Assembly (NCBI GenBank): GCA_036250195.1
Contig: JAVHZZ010000003.1
Location: 328,624,194-328,688,193, forward strand
Direction: 5' to 3'
Source of the DNA: Mixophyes australis
Taxonomy: Eukaryota; Chordata; Amphibia; Anura; Limnodynastidae
DNA: 64,000 nt
Shown piece by piece: positions 12,532 to 23,233 of this stretch. Position numbers and translations under genes: made by a program. Numbering within the stretch: position 1 is the first letter of the stretch; each line of letters starts with the position of its first letter. Below the pieces are notes generated by a model. The model searched no databases. It saw nothing but the letters and a program-made list of their open reading frames with translations, and had not been told where the DNA came from.

Positions 12532-13730
12532 GTGATGTAGCTGATGATGGACTGCTTGTTGCTATTTTTAGCATAGGTTTCTGATTTTCCCAACAGCTTG
12601 CCACGAACTCACTTCAAATGGCATAACATGGATGAGGTTCCTAGATGGTTAAGGTCCCTACCTCTACTGACTGTGGCTTTACAAACGCTACAAATGGCTA
12701 GACAATTGTTGTCAGGATTTGGGTAAACTTAATTTCACACATAAGAGGTGGATATTTTGGTCTTATGTTCAGGCATGACAATGGCCTTCTTCTTATCACG
12801 TGCAAGAACTGCTTCCACTGATGCAGGACTTACACAAACAACATCATCCTCGTCAACATCCTCATTAGCGCACTTGTCGACTACACAAATATCCTCCTCA
12901 TCCTGTTGCAATTCCAAAGTGGCATCCTCAATTTGTGTATCACCGGCTACACTTGGGCTGTTCAGGCACACATCTGCAGAAATGCTGAAAGGGGCCTTCT
13001 TTATGGGTACACTATCAGAATGGTCAGGATTACATATAGCACTCGTGGATAGACTCTACTCAGGGATTTGTGTAATTTCTGAATCTAAACATACATTTTC
13101 CTCTAATGCCTTACTGTTTCTTCCAGCTCTGCTTTTACATGTAAAAGTATTTGGACACCACTTTTGGAGTCCGAATGACAAGGTCTTGCTTGGTCACGAC
13201 TGACCTTAGAAGAAGATGCACAGTGACAGTTGCAGAACTAGCACTCATAGAGAAAGGCCTCGGCCTCATTATTTCCTTGCAACTACGTGCGTAGAATGGC
13301 ATGTGGGCAATTTTTTTTTCTGCAGATAACTTTGCCTGGATTACAGGTCTTTCTTTTTTGACCAAGGTTTCCCTGACTTACAAACACTATGAAAATCAAC
13401 CTAGGCTTTTCCAGATGAAGTAGAGGGATTACTATCATCATGACTGGTGCCAGCAGCTGCTTGGTGCTCCTGCTCTTCTGTGTACTGCTGTGAATCCATT
13501 TTGATAACACCGTACACTTTGACTGCAAATTCAGAAAACCAAGCTTGCCAGCCCTAGTATTTGGATTTCCGAAATGACAATTAGCAATGGAGCAATGGAG
13601 CTATGGAGCTCTCCTCTTTTTGTGTTACCTATATAACATTGTACATTATGGGACTGCGGATTTAGATGATCGAGCCTGCCAGACCTATTAATTTTATTTC
13701 AGCATGACAATAAGCAATGGAGCAATGTGT

Positions 13731-14115
13731 GTGGCTGCACGGTCGTGGAAACCCAATCCATAAAGCTCCCAGCAAACAGCTCTTGCATTAATGTTGCTTC
13801 CAGAAGCAGTTTGAAAATTAGTAGTGAATGTTGCAACTGAAGTCAAATTACTTTTATGCACTATGGGCTTCAGCACTCAGTGGTACTATTCAGTGGGCCT
13901 ACCATTTCGTGGCTGAGCTGTTGTTACTCCTTGACATCTCTGCTTTATAACAAAAGCACTTACAGTTGGCTGGGACAGCTCCAGCAGGGCAGAAATTTGA
14001 CGAACTGACTTGAAAAAGTGACATCGTTTCGCAGTATGAGTTTAAAAGTTACTAAGCCCTTCAGTTAGTAATGGCTGTTGTTGAAATAGCCAAACACAAT
14101 AGATAAAAGGGAAGT
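13731..14115 (-). pseudogene. Tc1/mariner transposase N-terminal fragment
   Basis: On the minus strand the translation gives the paired-like helix-turn-helix region of vertebrate Tc1 transposases: FFKSVRQISALLELSQPTVS (about 14030-13970), then TTAQPRNGRP, SVATFTTNFQTASGSNI and ELYGLGFHDRAA (13830-13735). The catalytic DDE half is absent here. Stops and substitutions show it is dead. It abuts the 5' region of hAT copy 1, so it either truncated that element or was joined by deletion. Confidence 0.88.
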
Positions 14116-15686
14116 TCACAGAGTATGTCAAATTTGTGTATTTTAAAGCTTTGTAAATGTACCATCGCCAAACTTTTATCATTTTTTGTTAAATGTGATA
14201 AAAAACCTACAAAGCTAGGCACACTCAGCCTTACTTAGTAAGGAGCGCTCCCAATCCACCTAACTTCTCCCATCTACCCAGAGCAAACATCTGAACCCCT
14301 GTAGATGTTGTCATCTTGGCACACAAATACACGTGCTTCCTGTAAAACTGGAAAAATTGTGTAAATTTAAGCATATATCATCACAAAAGCATTAGCTGTT
14401 CCTCATTTCTGCAGTTCTTAAATTACCCTTTGTCTGTGTTGTCTTTCCAGTCACTCTTCTAATCTTGCAACATCAGAACAGAAGATATCACTAAAAGAAC
14501 ATATATATGTATTAGTCCCTACTACCCCTTGAGTATATAAGCAAATTAAATATTTTAATATCTAGTATTTTGTAAAATTATTATCAAGATGGACTTTTTT
14601 TTCTTTCATTCGTTTTTATTTGGTATCATTCCCTGTAACTTTTTTTTATTCCTCTTTACAATTTTATTATGTAAATTAGATATATTTTCAGCTATTACTT
14701 TATCTTATCTTTCCATAGCTTGCCAAATGCCAATTAATGTCTTAAAGAGTTTTAATATTACATTGAGCAACCATGAGAAAATATTCCCAACAGAAACAGG
14801 TTTGTCTGCAGTGAATTATTTAAAGGTAATAACATTTATGTACTGTCTTATTGCTTTTATAGCCTTATGTGGCAGTAAAAATCCATGGTTGTAATCACAG
14901 ATCATACACAAATCCAGCTTCAAAATCATTTTCAGGTACCAGTGTAGTTTATGGAGAAAGATGCATTCCTAATCAGCTAGGCAGTAAATGTTCCTGAATA
15001 TCAGCACCCCGAGTACTTTCAAACTCATCATTTTAATTTATAACAATGCAGATGTTAAGGGACATAATCATAAATGTGCAGATGTCGTTAGGTGAGGGAG
15101 TGTTTATAAAAAATGCAAATGCCTTGGAAGTTTATTTGATTCTCTGCAATGACAATATAAAAAACATAGGATGCATCACGCTTCTGCAATAGCTGGTAAG
15201 TTTATTGTGGTAATAAAAAGAGTATTTGCACTTAACTTCTGATACACTTTAATCTTCAGTGTGCCATGGCTGTCAGGCATTGTGACCCAGTGCCATTGTT
15301 AGAAGCTGATGTAATAATGTTTCATTGTAATTGTCCATGTTATAGTGCCCGTTGCTACTTGAGCGTGGCTCAATCATCATTTTTCTATTAAAGATTTATG
15401 ATGGAGGTATAATTATTATTTTATTGTGGGCACAGAAATACAAAGTGACTTGTCTAATGTCACAAAGCGTTGACACTGGAGTTTGAAACAGCATCTCCAA
15501 CAAGTCTCCCAGAGGACCAGTTCTAACTAAAATGTACTACAGTAGCTCTTTATGGCGCTCATTTAAAGTTGTGCATGTTAAGTCACAGGTTATGAGCGTG
15601 TGCATTTTGAGTCGCACATATTTCAAGATACATCATACTCAGTACACAGTAGTATTTCTGTCAGGCATACTTTAGGCGTACAAATG

Positions 15687-15895
15687 CGTCAGGGGCGGGC
15701 TGGACCGGGGGGCAGGGGGGCAGCCGGGCCGCTCAGTCTAACGGCTGTTCGGGCCGGCCGCCTCCCCCTGTCCCCCGCCGTGGATGCAATAATTAGCTAA
15801 TATTACCGGTGGCCATTATGACGTGGCCACATCGCGTGTCATGTGATGCGGCCGCCTGTGCGCCCCGCGGGCTGATACCTCCCAGCCCGCACCTG
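15687..15895. repeat. GC-rich CpG-containing patch, probable repeat fragment
   Basis: G- and C-rich sequence (GGGCGGGCTGGACCGGGG and later CGGCCGCC) in an AT-rich setting. Comparable GC-rich text occurs at 53585-53900, so a dispersed repeat is likelier than a CpG-island promoter. Confidence 0.4.
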
Positions 15896-16599
15896 AAATG
15901 CGTTGACTTACACCCCAAAATGGTGTAAAGATAGGACTTGATGATCTTAGCAGTAAATGCGAAAGTCACAATACCTTATTCCGACACAATATAATGTATT
16001 ACAGTGATGTACACACAAGAGACAAAATTAATAGTGACAGTCACTTTCCATTTAAAATCCACGGAAATACAAACACACCCACATTCAAGCTGGCTCCTCC
16101 CAGATTTGAAGGAACAGTGACTTTACTCTGAAGCTCTACTGGATCACCAAACTCCTAACCCCACCATTTAATACAATTAAATGTTGACACATCCACTGAT
16201 ACGCCCTTGAGGAGGCGTATCTCTTGCTGGTGCTGGAGGGAAGGTTTAATGATACACATTGAAGCTGATGACTATCAGCAGCACTTTCTATCACCTTCTA
16301 ATTGGCTGCGTGTATTCTGACCCCTAATGGTGACAGTACGTCATTCATTAGCTCTGTAGCTATATTATATGAAGTCGCAGCCGTCTGTTCATATTACTGA
16401 GCTGATGTTTCCATTTACACTACTGCAGGAAAGAAGGCAACTGCAGATCCCGAGGGTAATCTGACCCCTCTAAAAAATGTGCCCCCTCAGGAAAAAACAG
16501 CTCCATGCTGAGAGCTCTGGGTCTGCTCCCAACACCCCAGCTGGTGAATATCGGGGTATTCTAAATTAGTGAAATAAAAGCATTTTTGTATGTGGCACT

Positions 16600-16705
16600 A
16601 CTGGTACCAGCAAGCCCTGGCAGTCATAAACTGCTTGGGTATGCTGCCGCTTGTAGAACTCCAATTGCTAGCATACCCATAGCTGCCAGTGCTTGCTGAC
16701 ACTTG
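16600..16705. repeat. Foldback sequence, possible small MITE
   Basis: Outer arms CCAGCAAGCCCTGGCAG and CTGCCAGTGCTTGCTG, and inner arms GGGTATGCT and AGCATACCC, can pair around a short centre. No target duplication established. Confidence 0.6.
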
Positions 16706-17789
16706 TAAAAGTAAATAATTCATGATTTCTGTTTTGTTATAACAAATGGGGGTAACACATTTCACAGAGTCTCTACATGTGAACATGCTTTTGCTGTGAC
16801 ATTGAAGTCAGATTGTCACTCTGTGTGGCACAATTATAGTTATTTTCTATATAAAGCATAACATACACCAAAACATAATTAAAACAAAATTGTCCATTTG
16901 CTGGAATTATGATCTAATAAGCACATTATCTCTAAACTGCCAAATCACAACATCTAAGCGTTAGCAAATTCTTCAAAGCTTAATTTCAGGCAAACATTGA
17001 CATTATGATTGTGAAAACATTACCTCGCTGCTAAAATAACACCTTGTCTCTATCTCTATAGACACAAGGATTTAAAAGTAAAAGCATTGTCTATGGCAGT
17101 GTGCTCTGAACACATAATTTTCTCTTAAAATTGATACCATGGTCATCAACCAAATATCTGTAAACATATTAACGTTTACATTTGTTATTCCACCTGCAAC
17201 TTGAAAGACCGGGTAAGTTTAAGCCCCATTCTATTCTCTGTTTTGTTTTACATGTAAGATCATTAAAAATAATATTACAATAAGTAAATTAGATTTTTGA
17301 GCATTTTATTAAATGTTGCTGAAATTAATTTTAGCACTTTCAGTAATTATTTCAGTATGCAATGTTACGTTTTATCCTATTTGATGCAATGCCTCGTGAC
17401 CCAAATACATTGGACAAGCAGGGCTGCCAGTTGGTCACATGTTAGAGGTCATTGATCTCACAGAGCTAATGGTTATTATTGCAAGAACTTACATTATGAA
17501 GCAAAGTTTGATAAAGGGAACATTCTAACCAGAGCCTCACTCAGGGGGCCCCAGAGACTAGCGCTAGATAGTAACTTGCCTCATGCAGTTTTAAATCTAT
17601 AAGGCTAAATTAACTTTACAAACTGCTCGGAACGTTGTCTCAGTGTTCAGTGGAGACGTCAGGCAGCCCCACAATACAGTGCTCAGACAGGAAGTGTATT
17701 CTCTAAATGTCTAAGCAACAAGGAGCGAGGAGCGGTGCTACAGAACTGTGCCGGGGATCACAATTAAAGGTAAGTAACATCATGCTATA

Positions 17790-18650
17790 TGGATGGGCTG
17801 TAAGGAAAACTATATAAAAGCGGCTGTAATGAGAGCTATAGGGAGGTGGCTATAATGAGAGCTATAGAGTGGGGGCTATATTAAAAGCTATAGGGAGGGG
17901 GCTGTAATGAAAATTACATAGAGGAGGCTGTAATGAGAGCTATAGGGAGGGGGCTATAATGAAAGTTATAGAGAGGGGGCTGTAATGAAATCTATAGGGA
18001 GGTGACAGCAATGAAAGCTATATAAAGGGGGCTATAATGAAAGCTATAAGGAGGGGGCTGTAATGAAAGCTGCATGGAAGGCGCTGTAATAAAAGCTATA
18101 GGGAGGGACTGTACTGAAAGATATAGGGAGGAGACTGTAATGAATTCTATATAAAGGGGGCTGTAATGAGAGCTATTGGGATGGGGCTACAATGAAAGTT
18201 ATAGAGAGGGGGCTGAAATGAAATCTATAGTGAGGGGACTGTATTGAAATCTTTATAGAGGGGGCTGTAATGAAAGCTATATGGAGGGGGCTATAAAGAA
18301 AAATATAGAGAGGATGCTGTAATGAAAGCTATAGGGAGGGGGGTGTAATGAGAACTGTATGGAAGGGGCTGTAATGAAAGCTATAGGGAGGGGGCTGTAA
18401 TGAGAACTGTAGGAAAGGGGCTTTAATGAAAGTTATAGGGAAGGGGCTGTAATTAAAGCTACATGAAGGGGGCTGTATTAAAAGCTATAAGGGGGTTGTA
18501 ATGAGAGCTATAGGGAGGCTGTAATGAAAGAGGTATGAAGAGGGCATTAAGAGAGGAACAGAGGGAGCAATGTAAGAGGTATGGAGGGGGCATTGGGAGA
18601 AGTATGAAGGGGGCAATGGATGAGCTCTAGACAGGGCAAAGAGAGAGATA
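17790..18650. repeat. Minisatellite, ~27-bp unit, about 30 copies
   Basis: Degenerate tandem array of GCTGTAATGAAAGCTATAGG followed by GAGGGGG, with units of about 25-30 bp. The last units drift to GGGGGCAATGGATG-type variants. Strong purine bias on the plus strand. No coding sense. Confidence 0.93.
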
Positions 18651-18904
18651 TGAGGGTAACAATATTACAGTTTTTCTCTCTCTTTTTTGTCATTATGTCC
18701 TTAAATTTAAACTATATGGACTCCCCCCTGTCTAAAGAGCTCCGGGCGCCCCAAGACCTTAATCGAACACTGATTCTCACTGACCAGTTTGATTTACATA
18801 TATAACCCAACATCTTATTGTGACCTCGGAGAGGGGAGAACTACACAGGTTAAATACAATGCTATTGTGTATATGGTATTAATGCCTATAAACAACAGAC
18901 TCTC

Positions 18905-19370
18905 ACTAAAGTGACAAAGGACCTGCTCACGGCAAGTCAAACAATTACTTCTCTCCTAATCATCCTCCTTGACTTCTCTGCCACTTTTTATACTGTCAAC
19001 TACCCACTTCTCCTCAACATCCTTAATTCCCTTGGCTTTCACAGCATTGTTCTCTCCTGGTTCACCTTCTACATTTCTGAATGCTCCGTCAGTGTCTCTA
19101 CTACTGAGACAATCTTCCCTCTACTCCATCTTTCTGTTAGGATTCCCCAAAGCTCTGTTTCTATCTCTCTGTGTTTCACTCTTTAACTCTTCTATTATGA
19201 ACTACCCTTCTTCAGCCTCCATTACCACTTCTACACAAATGACACACAAGTCTACCTTTCATTCCCTGACCTCTTCTCCTTCTCTTCTAGCTCCTGTGTC
19301 CAACTGCCTCCCTGCCTCCACCTGGAAGACACCTTTTGGCACAACCTGTCAGTATGGTGGCCTCTAGGGA
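18905..19370 (+). pseudogene. L2-like LINE reverse transcriptase fragment
   Basis: Plus-strand translation shows the RT palm region of L2-type LINEs: SLLIILLDFSATFYTVNYPL (motif A, in which the usual FDTVDH aspartate is replaced by tyrosine), LNSLGFHSIVLSWFTFYIS, a degraded GVPQGS segment and, after a frameshift, FYTNDTQVYLS standing for the YADDTQLY box. Both catalytic blocks are damaged. It is isolated here, with no LINE 5' or 3' end attached. Confidence 0.85.
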
Positions 19371-20892
19371 TTCAAACCGTGTATTTGCAGTTGTGGGAAG
19401 TTGAGGTTCGGCAGCAAAATAATAGGGGTTTCGATCTTCAACATCAGTTGTGAGAATGCATTTCTGGAAGGTTGAGAAAGTTGAGGAATTCCAATGGGTT
19501 TACTACCCATTGGAATGCCTCAACTTTGTCATTTGTTGAGTGCTATCCACTGAATCGTATGTCCACTCTCACTGGAAAAATAGTGTAGCAGGGGCTCTTT
19601 GATAGCCATGACAGTGTTGTTCTTTACTATTAAGAACTTCAAAGTATTTGACGGCACAAATAATAATAATGTGAGAGCTTTTCTTTTAGGATGAAGATGT
19701 TGAACTATATTTTCATACACATATTTTAACAAAATTTACAAAGTTACTAGCTTACTGTGAAAAGGCATGCAGGTGATGTAGTCACATCAATGAACACTGT
19801 GTGTGTGTGTATGTATGCAAGTTTATTATACACAGCTCACACTCAGCTGATAACTGACTATTTTATATCAAGCATTGACTTTTATACTAAATTTGAGGGA
19901 CATCACAAAGGTGGTATATGTTATAAATCAGTCACAGGATCAGCCTAGTCAGCTGATGAATCTAAACCTACCTGCATATCTGAAAGTAGGGATTATTATT
20001 TTGCTTGCTTACATGGAACCAACAAAAGTTCCACTTACTTTAACCCTTGCTTCAACCAGGGTGTCTAGAGATTTTTCCTGTAAATTTTTACCTAAAAGTC
20101 TTCCGGAAAACATATTTGGATATATCCACTCTGTTTTCTATAGAGTTTAAGCAATATAAAAATGGGTATATGCAAGCTTGAAATAATTGAAGCATTGATG
20201 CTTAACAAAATATTTACAATATGCTGTCTGAAATCCCTTGAATTGTTGCTGTTTAATGCTCGGTAGAGAATAGAAGCCAGTCTATCTGCTGCATCACACT
20301 GGGATGAGAAAGAAGAAGGTCTAACGAGATTACAGTTTCCTTCACAGCAGAAATGCTCTGCATGGCTTTAATCACAGGGGCATGGAAAGTTAAGGCAGTG
20401 CAGATTTGAAGACCTCTCAATTAGGTATTCCTTCATTAGTTATCCCAAAGACAAATAAACACAAAATAATTTAAACATGAACAAGCAAATTAACATTTTT
20501 TTTTTAAAAAACAACAGCAATAAATTGTACAATAGATACACTACATATTCTCTGCACAAAAATGACATTCTAAAATCTCAACTTAAGGAACTTAACTAAT
20601 AATCTTCCTATTAAGGAGTTCATTTACATGCTTTCAATAAATGGTAGTTAACTTTAAGATAACCCATCATGCTAAATAGCATCAGGGCATTCCACAATCT
20701 AACTTTAATATTTAGAAATGTAGGTCACTACAGTGTATCAAACAAATACAAATTATTATTATTATAAATAAAACTGTCCACGTCTTTAGTTAGTAATTAA
20801 GCTATGTCTTAAAATCACAGTAATGGCTTACAATGAAAATAAAATGTTTACACGGGAAATGGTTACAGTGGTTACAGTGTTATAAGTGATGA
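19371..20892. other. No gene seen
   Basis: AT-rich non-coding sequence with a short GT run near 19799. Nothing recognisable. Confidence 0.5.
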
Positions 20893-21034
20893 CAGTGGGT
20901 CGGTATACCGTGGTATGTCATATTGTCACTTCTACTTCTTTGATTTAAAAAAGATCAAATTCCATTTACTTACAATTTTCATACCGCTGCTAAATTTACA
21001 TATCGCCACTTCTAAATTTCCACTTCGACCACTG
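20893..21034. mobile_element. TIR MITE, CAGTGGTC-ended (hAT-like termini)
   Basis: Starts CAGTGGGTCGG and ends CACTTCGACCACTG, with the same 3' half (CCACTTCTAAATTTCCACTT) as the element at 33604-33771. CAGTGG-type ends fit hAT. The flanks AGTGATGA and AGTGTTAG are only partly alike, so the target duplication is unproven. Confidence 0.65.
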
Positions 21035-21057
21035 AGTGTTAGAATAATCCACAGATA

Positions 21058-21222
21058 ATCATCATTATCATTTATTTATATAGCGCCACTAATTCCGCAG
21101 CGCTGTACAGAGAACTCACTCATATCAGTCCCTGCCCCATTGGGGCTTACAGTCTAATTTCTCTAACACACACAGACAGAGAGGGAGACTAGGGTCATTT
21201 TGATAGTGGCCAATTAACCTAC
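21058..21222 (-). mobile_element. SINE, 3' part, split by the Gypsy insertion
   Basis: 3' tail and body of a minus-strand V-SINE/HE-like SINE (compare 2047-2220). It breaks off at CCAATTAACCTAC, and the remaining head is at 29502-29666. The final CCTAC (21218-21222) is the left copy of the Gypsy target duplication. Confidence 0.93.
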
Positions 21223-21293
21223 TGTCACTCACTGGACCGTGAGTGCCTCTTCTCGGACATTTAGGAACCGTGGCCGTCCGCCATCCTGAGGGT

Positions 21294-21307
21294 CTGCGCA
21301 TGCGCAG
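21294..21307. promoter_or_regulatory. NRF1-type palindrome in the LTR
   Basis: CTGCGCATGCGCAG is a perfect 14-bp palindrome whose core TGCGCATGCGCA fits the known NRF1 consensus YGCGCAYGCGCR. It lies 62 bp before the TATA-like box, a plausible activator site. Repeated in the 3' LTR at 27559-27572. Confidence 0.7.
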
Positions 21308-21350
21308 CCCTTTCCTATACTTCAGTGTATGTCCCTTTAACTCAATTGGC

Positions 21351-21408
21351 AGATCAGGCAACACTCCCTATATTAAGCACCTGTGGTCAACACCACGTTG
21401 CCTGATCT
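21351..21408 (+). promoter_or_regulatory. LTR core promoter: TATA box inside a 12-bp inverted repeat
   Basis: The arms AGATCAGGCAAC (21351-21362) and GTTGCCTGATCT (21397-21408) are perfectly complementary. Between them is TATATTAA (21369-21376). A start about 30 nt downstream would fall at 21398-21401, inside the right arm. The right arm is also the sequence complementary to the primer site. The 3' LTR has the same element at 27616-27673. Confidence 0.75.
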
Positions 21409-21479
21409 TGGAGTCTCATTCCCCATGAGTCTCTGAAGGTGTTCCTGTATTCCTCGTGTATTCAGCGCTGCTGATTCCT

Positions 21480-21547
21480 GTGGTTTCCTAACCACTTCTA
21501 ACTCTGTGGTTTCCAAACCACTTCTACTACTGTGGTTCCCATACCAC
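21480..21547. repeat. Three short GTGGTT hairpins in the LTR
   Basis: GTGGTTTCCTAACCAC, GTGGTTTCCAAACCAC and GTGGTTCCCATACCAC start at 21480, 21506 and 21532. Each is self-complementary at its ends and each is followed by TTCTA. Confidence 0.85.
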
Positions 21548-21569
21548 TTCTACCATCAACTGTATCATC

Positions 21570-22000
21570 GTGACTGTTTGCTGATTCCTATCCGCTGCCT
21601 CCGTGCACTACAGTCTTCTAAAACCACTTCACCGCTACTATACATCGTTGTGACTGTTTGCTGATTCCTATCCGCTGCCTCCGTGCACTACAGTCTTCTA
21701 AATCACTTCAACGCTATTATTATCATTGTGATTGTTTGCTGATTCCTATCCGCTGCCTCCGTGCACTCCAGCCTGTACTTCACATCCACTCACCTGATCA
21801 TCATCAAGTTCCTGAGCTGATTCCTATCTGCTGCCTCCGTGCACTACAGTCTCCAGCTTGCAACTCGCCTGTGTTCATCATCGTGACTGTTAGCTGATTC
21901 CTATCCGCTGCCTCCGTGCACTACAGTCTCCAGCTTGCAACTCGCCTGTGTTCATCATCGTGACTGTTAGCTGATTCCTATCCGCTGCCCCTGTGCCTTG
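21570..22000. repeat. Six ~78-bp tandem repeats in the LTR
   Basis: CTGATTCCTATCCGCTGCC or a close variant recurs at 21581, 21661, 21739, 21817, 21894 and 21971 (77-80 bp apart), mostly with CTCCGTGCACTACAGTCT after it. The units at 21817 and 21894 are nearly identical, pointing to recent duplication. Same array in the 3' LTR at +6265. Confidence 0.93.
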
Positions 22001-22756
22001 CCGCCTCATCTCAGCTCTCCTGTGTTTCCAGTCTACTGCTCACGTGCCATCCGCTTCACTCCTGGATCTACAGCTCCTGGTCTACTCTGCCATCCCGTGT
22101 TCCATCACTGTGGGTCCTGTTGGTTGCCCCTGGTTACCTCCGTGGGCGCAGAGTCCTGCTGCTGCTGTCAGCGCTATCGTCCATCTCCTGCTGATCCGCT
22201 CTCCACGCCTTCACGTGTCCCGCTGGTCTCTACCCTCCTGTCAGCATTGGATTCGTACCTCAACAACTACTCCTCTGCTGGATCATCTCCATTCTCCTGG
22301 GTCCTCTATGAGTCCAGTGCCACGTGTTACTGATTCCTGTGGATTCGTGTCCCTGTTGGTCTACTTACCTGTGCGCTGCACCTACTAGACCGCTGCCTCA
22401 TCCATCCAGGGACTTCTCATCCAGTCGGCCTCCTGCCGCTCAGGTATCGCTGCACTCCTATCTGGCTGCCTGCTCCTGAACCACGGTATGCATACTTCTC
22501 ATTGACTGTGCTGGTGTATTGCATATCTTGCTGGACTGTGTTTGGTTCTCTCTGGAGTCTGCTATCCGCTGAGTCTTTCACCATCATTGACTGTGTTATC
22601 TTGTGCTGGACTACTTCAAGTGACTTTCTAGATTTGCAGACCTGCTCAGTCATTTATATATAGATATATTGTGCATATTACTGTGGATCGTGTATAAGGT
22701 GCCTGTGTATATCCTGTGTTGCAGTCTCTCCCCGTGCACCTCCTCACATATATATT

Positions 22757-23016
22757 CAGTGGTACAACTTGCTCATGACAGACCACTGATCCCTGTTTCC
22801 TGTATCACCTGTTCCAGTATCCTCTCACATAGCAGTGGTACAACTTGCTACCGCAGACCACTGACTACCCGGATACCTCCACTTGGATTCCATTCCTTCA
22901 CTCAGACAGCGGTACAACTTGCTATCCGCAGACCGCTGACTCTCATCACCTCCTTGTCTCTGTTGGACATTCCTCCTCACTATAGCAGTGGTACAACTTG
23001 CTATCGCAGACCACTG
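22757..23016 (+). ncRNA. Array of four conserved-loop hairpins in the LTR leader
   Basis: Four units pair CAGTGGT with ACCACTG around a loop beginning ACAACTTGCT: 22757-22788, 22833-22863, 22907-22938 and 22986-23016. The third unit has CAGCGGT with ACCGCTG, i.e. matched changes on both sides that keep pairing. The array lies 230-490 nt before gag in the transcribed leader. It is a cis RNA (or DNA) element rather than an independent gene; packaging or translation control is only a guess. Same array in the 3' LTR at 29022-29281. Confidence 0.75.
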
Positions 23017-23233
23017 ACTACCTTCACGTGCCCTTGTCCATACAGTTCCTCGTGTATTATTATCTCCATATTACCAGTGCTGCTAGTCATAGACTTTCCT
23101 GAGCATCTCATCAGTTACCATTTCCTGTTCCGTGATCACCCAGCTACCAGAGTACCCTATTACCATCTACATTGCTCTGGTAAGCCTACCACCTGGTGAT
23201 CCCTGGGTAAAGACTCCTAGTGCCCGTGACAGT

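Larger units (their letters stand above)
9591..13499 (-). pseudogene. hAT-family transposase pseudogene (copy 1)
   Basis: Encoded a cut-and-paste transposase that binds element ends in the nucleus. The start is placed at 13499 because the frame MDSQQYTEEQEHQ opens there after a 5' UTR, but a stop follows within about 35 codons. Later pieces in several frames: an acidic segment and KKKAIVMPEHKTK (about 12970-12735) leading into a decayed BED finger; LRQLTVKQSFARGSTY (about 11490); a core piece at 11182-10832 with MWTS, VISDNATNIVRAL and PCFAHTINLVV (RNase H-fold hAT core); ATVLDPRFKSYVF at about 10310; and at 9998-9591 the dimerisation block CPPSSVYSGRVFNTAGN and NVEKMMFMKMNF with an acidic tail. 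Frameshifts, stops and an 829-bp LTR separate the pieces, so no functional protein is possible. hAT assignment is firm; the family within hAT is not determined. Confidence 0.9.
9319..13730 (-). mobile_element. hAT transposon copy 1, decayed
   Basis: Minus-strand hAT DNA transposon. In order of reading: 5' region from about 13730, N-terminal coding from 13499, acidic N-terminal segment, expected BED zinc-finger region near 12780-12600, a solo LTR insertion (11703-12531), an alanine/serine-rich linker, the RNase H-like core and the hAT dimerisation domain ending at 9591, then a 3' region down to about 9319. Its 5' side is cut by a Tc1 fragment, and no 8-bp duplication is seen. Copies with shared 3' sequence are at 62.2-62.4 kb and 63.3-64 kb. 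Confidence 0.88.
14116..17789. other. No gene seen
   Basis: Mostly AT-rich non-coding sequence. Notable spots: a possible MIR/L2-like scrap near 15435-15475 (GTGACTTGTCTAATGTCACA), a GC-rich patch at 15687-15895 and a small foldback at 16600-16705. No RNA gene or domain recognised. Confidence 0.5.
21223..23231 (+). repeat. 5' LTR of the Gypsy element
   Basis: 2009 bp, TGTCACTCAC...GTGACA. Contains, in order, an NRF1-like palindrome, an inverted repeat enclosing a TATA box, three small GTGGTT hairpins (21480-21547), six ~78-bp tandem units (from 21581) and four conserved hairpins (22757-23016). Unusually long for a Gypsy LTR. No AATAAA seen. Its short open frames are not genes. Confidence 0.97.

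Noticed and set aside
9591..13499. Domesticated hAT gene (ZBED-like)
   Set aside because: Stops, frameshifts and an LTR insertion destroy the frame; other copies decay independently, with no sign of a preserved coding sequence.
15600..15800. CpG-island promoter with a small gene
   Set aside because: GC-rich patch resembles another patch at 53.6 kb and has no exon, TATA or splice context that I can support.
17790..18650. CRISPR-like array
   Set aside because: Units are contiguous and degenerate with no unique spacers; a eukaryotic minisatellite.
21993..23199. Open frames of 131 and 176 codons in the LTR (and copies at +6265)
   Set aside because: They sit in the LTR leader, contain no domain, and their repetition reflects the tandem repeats and hairpins. 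No evidence of translation.
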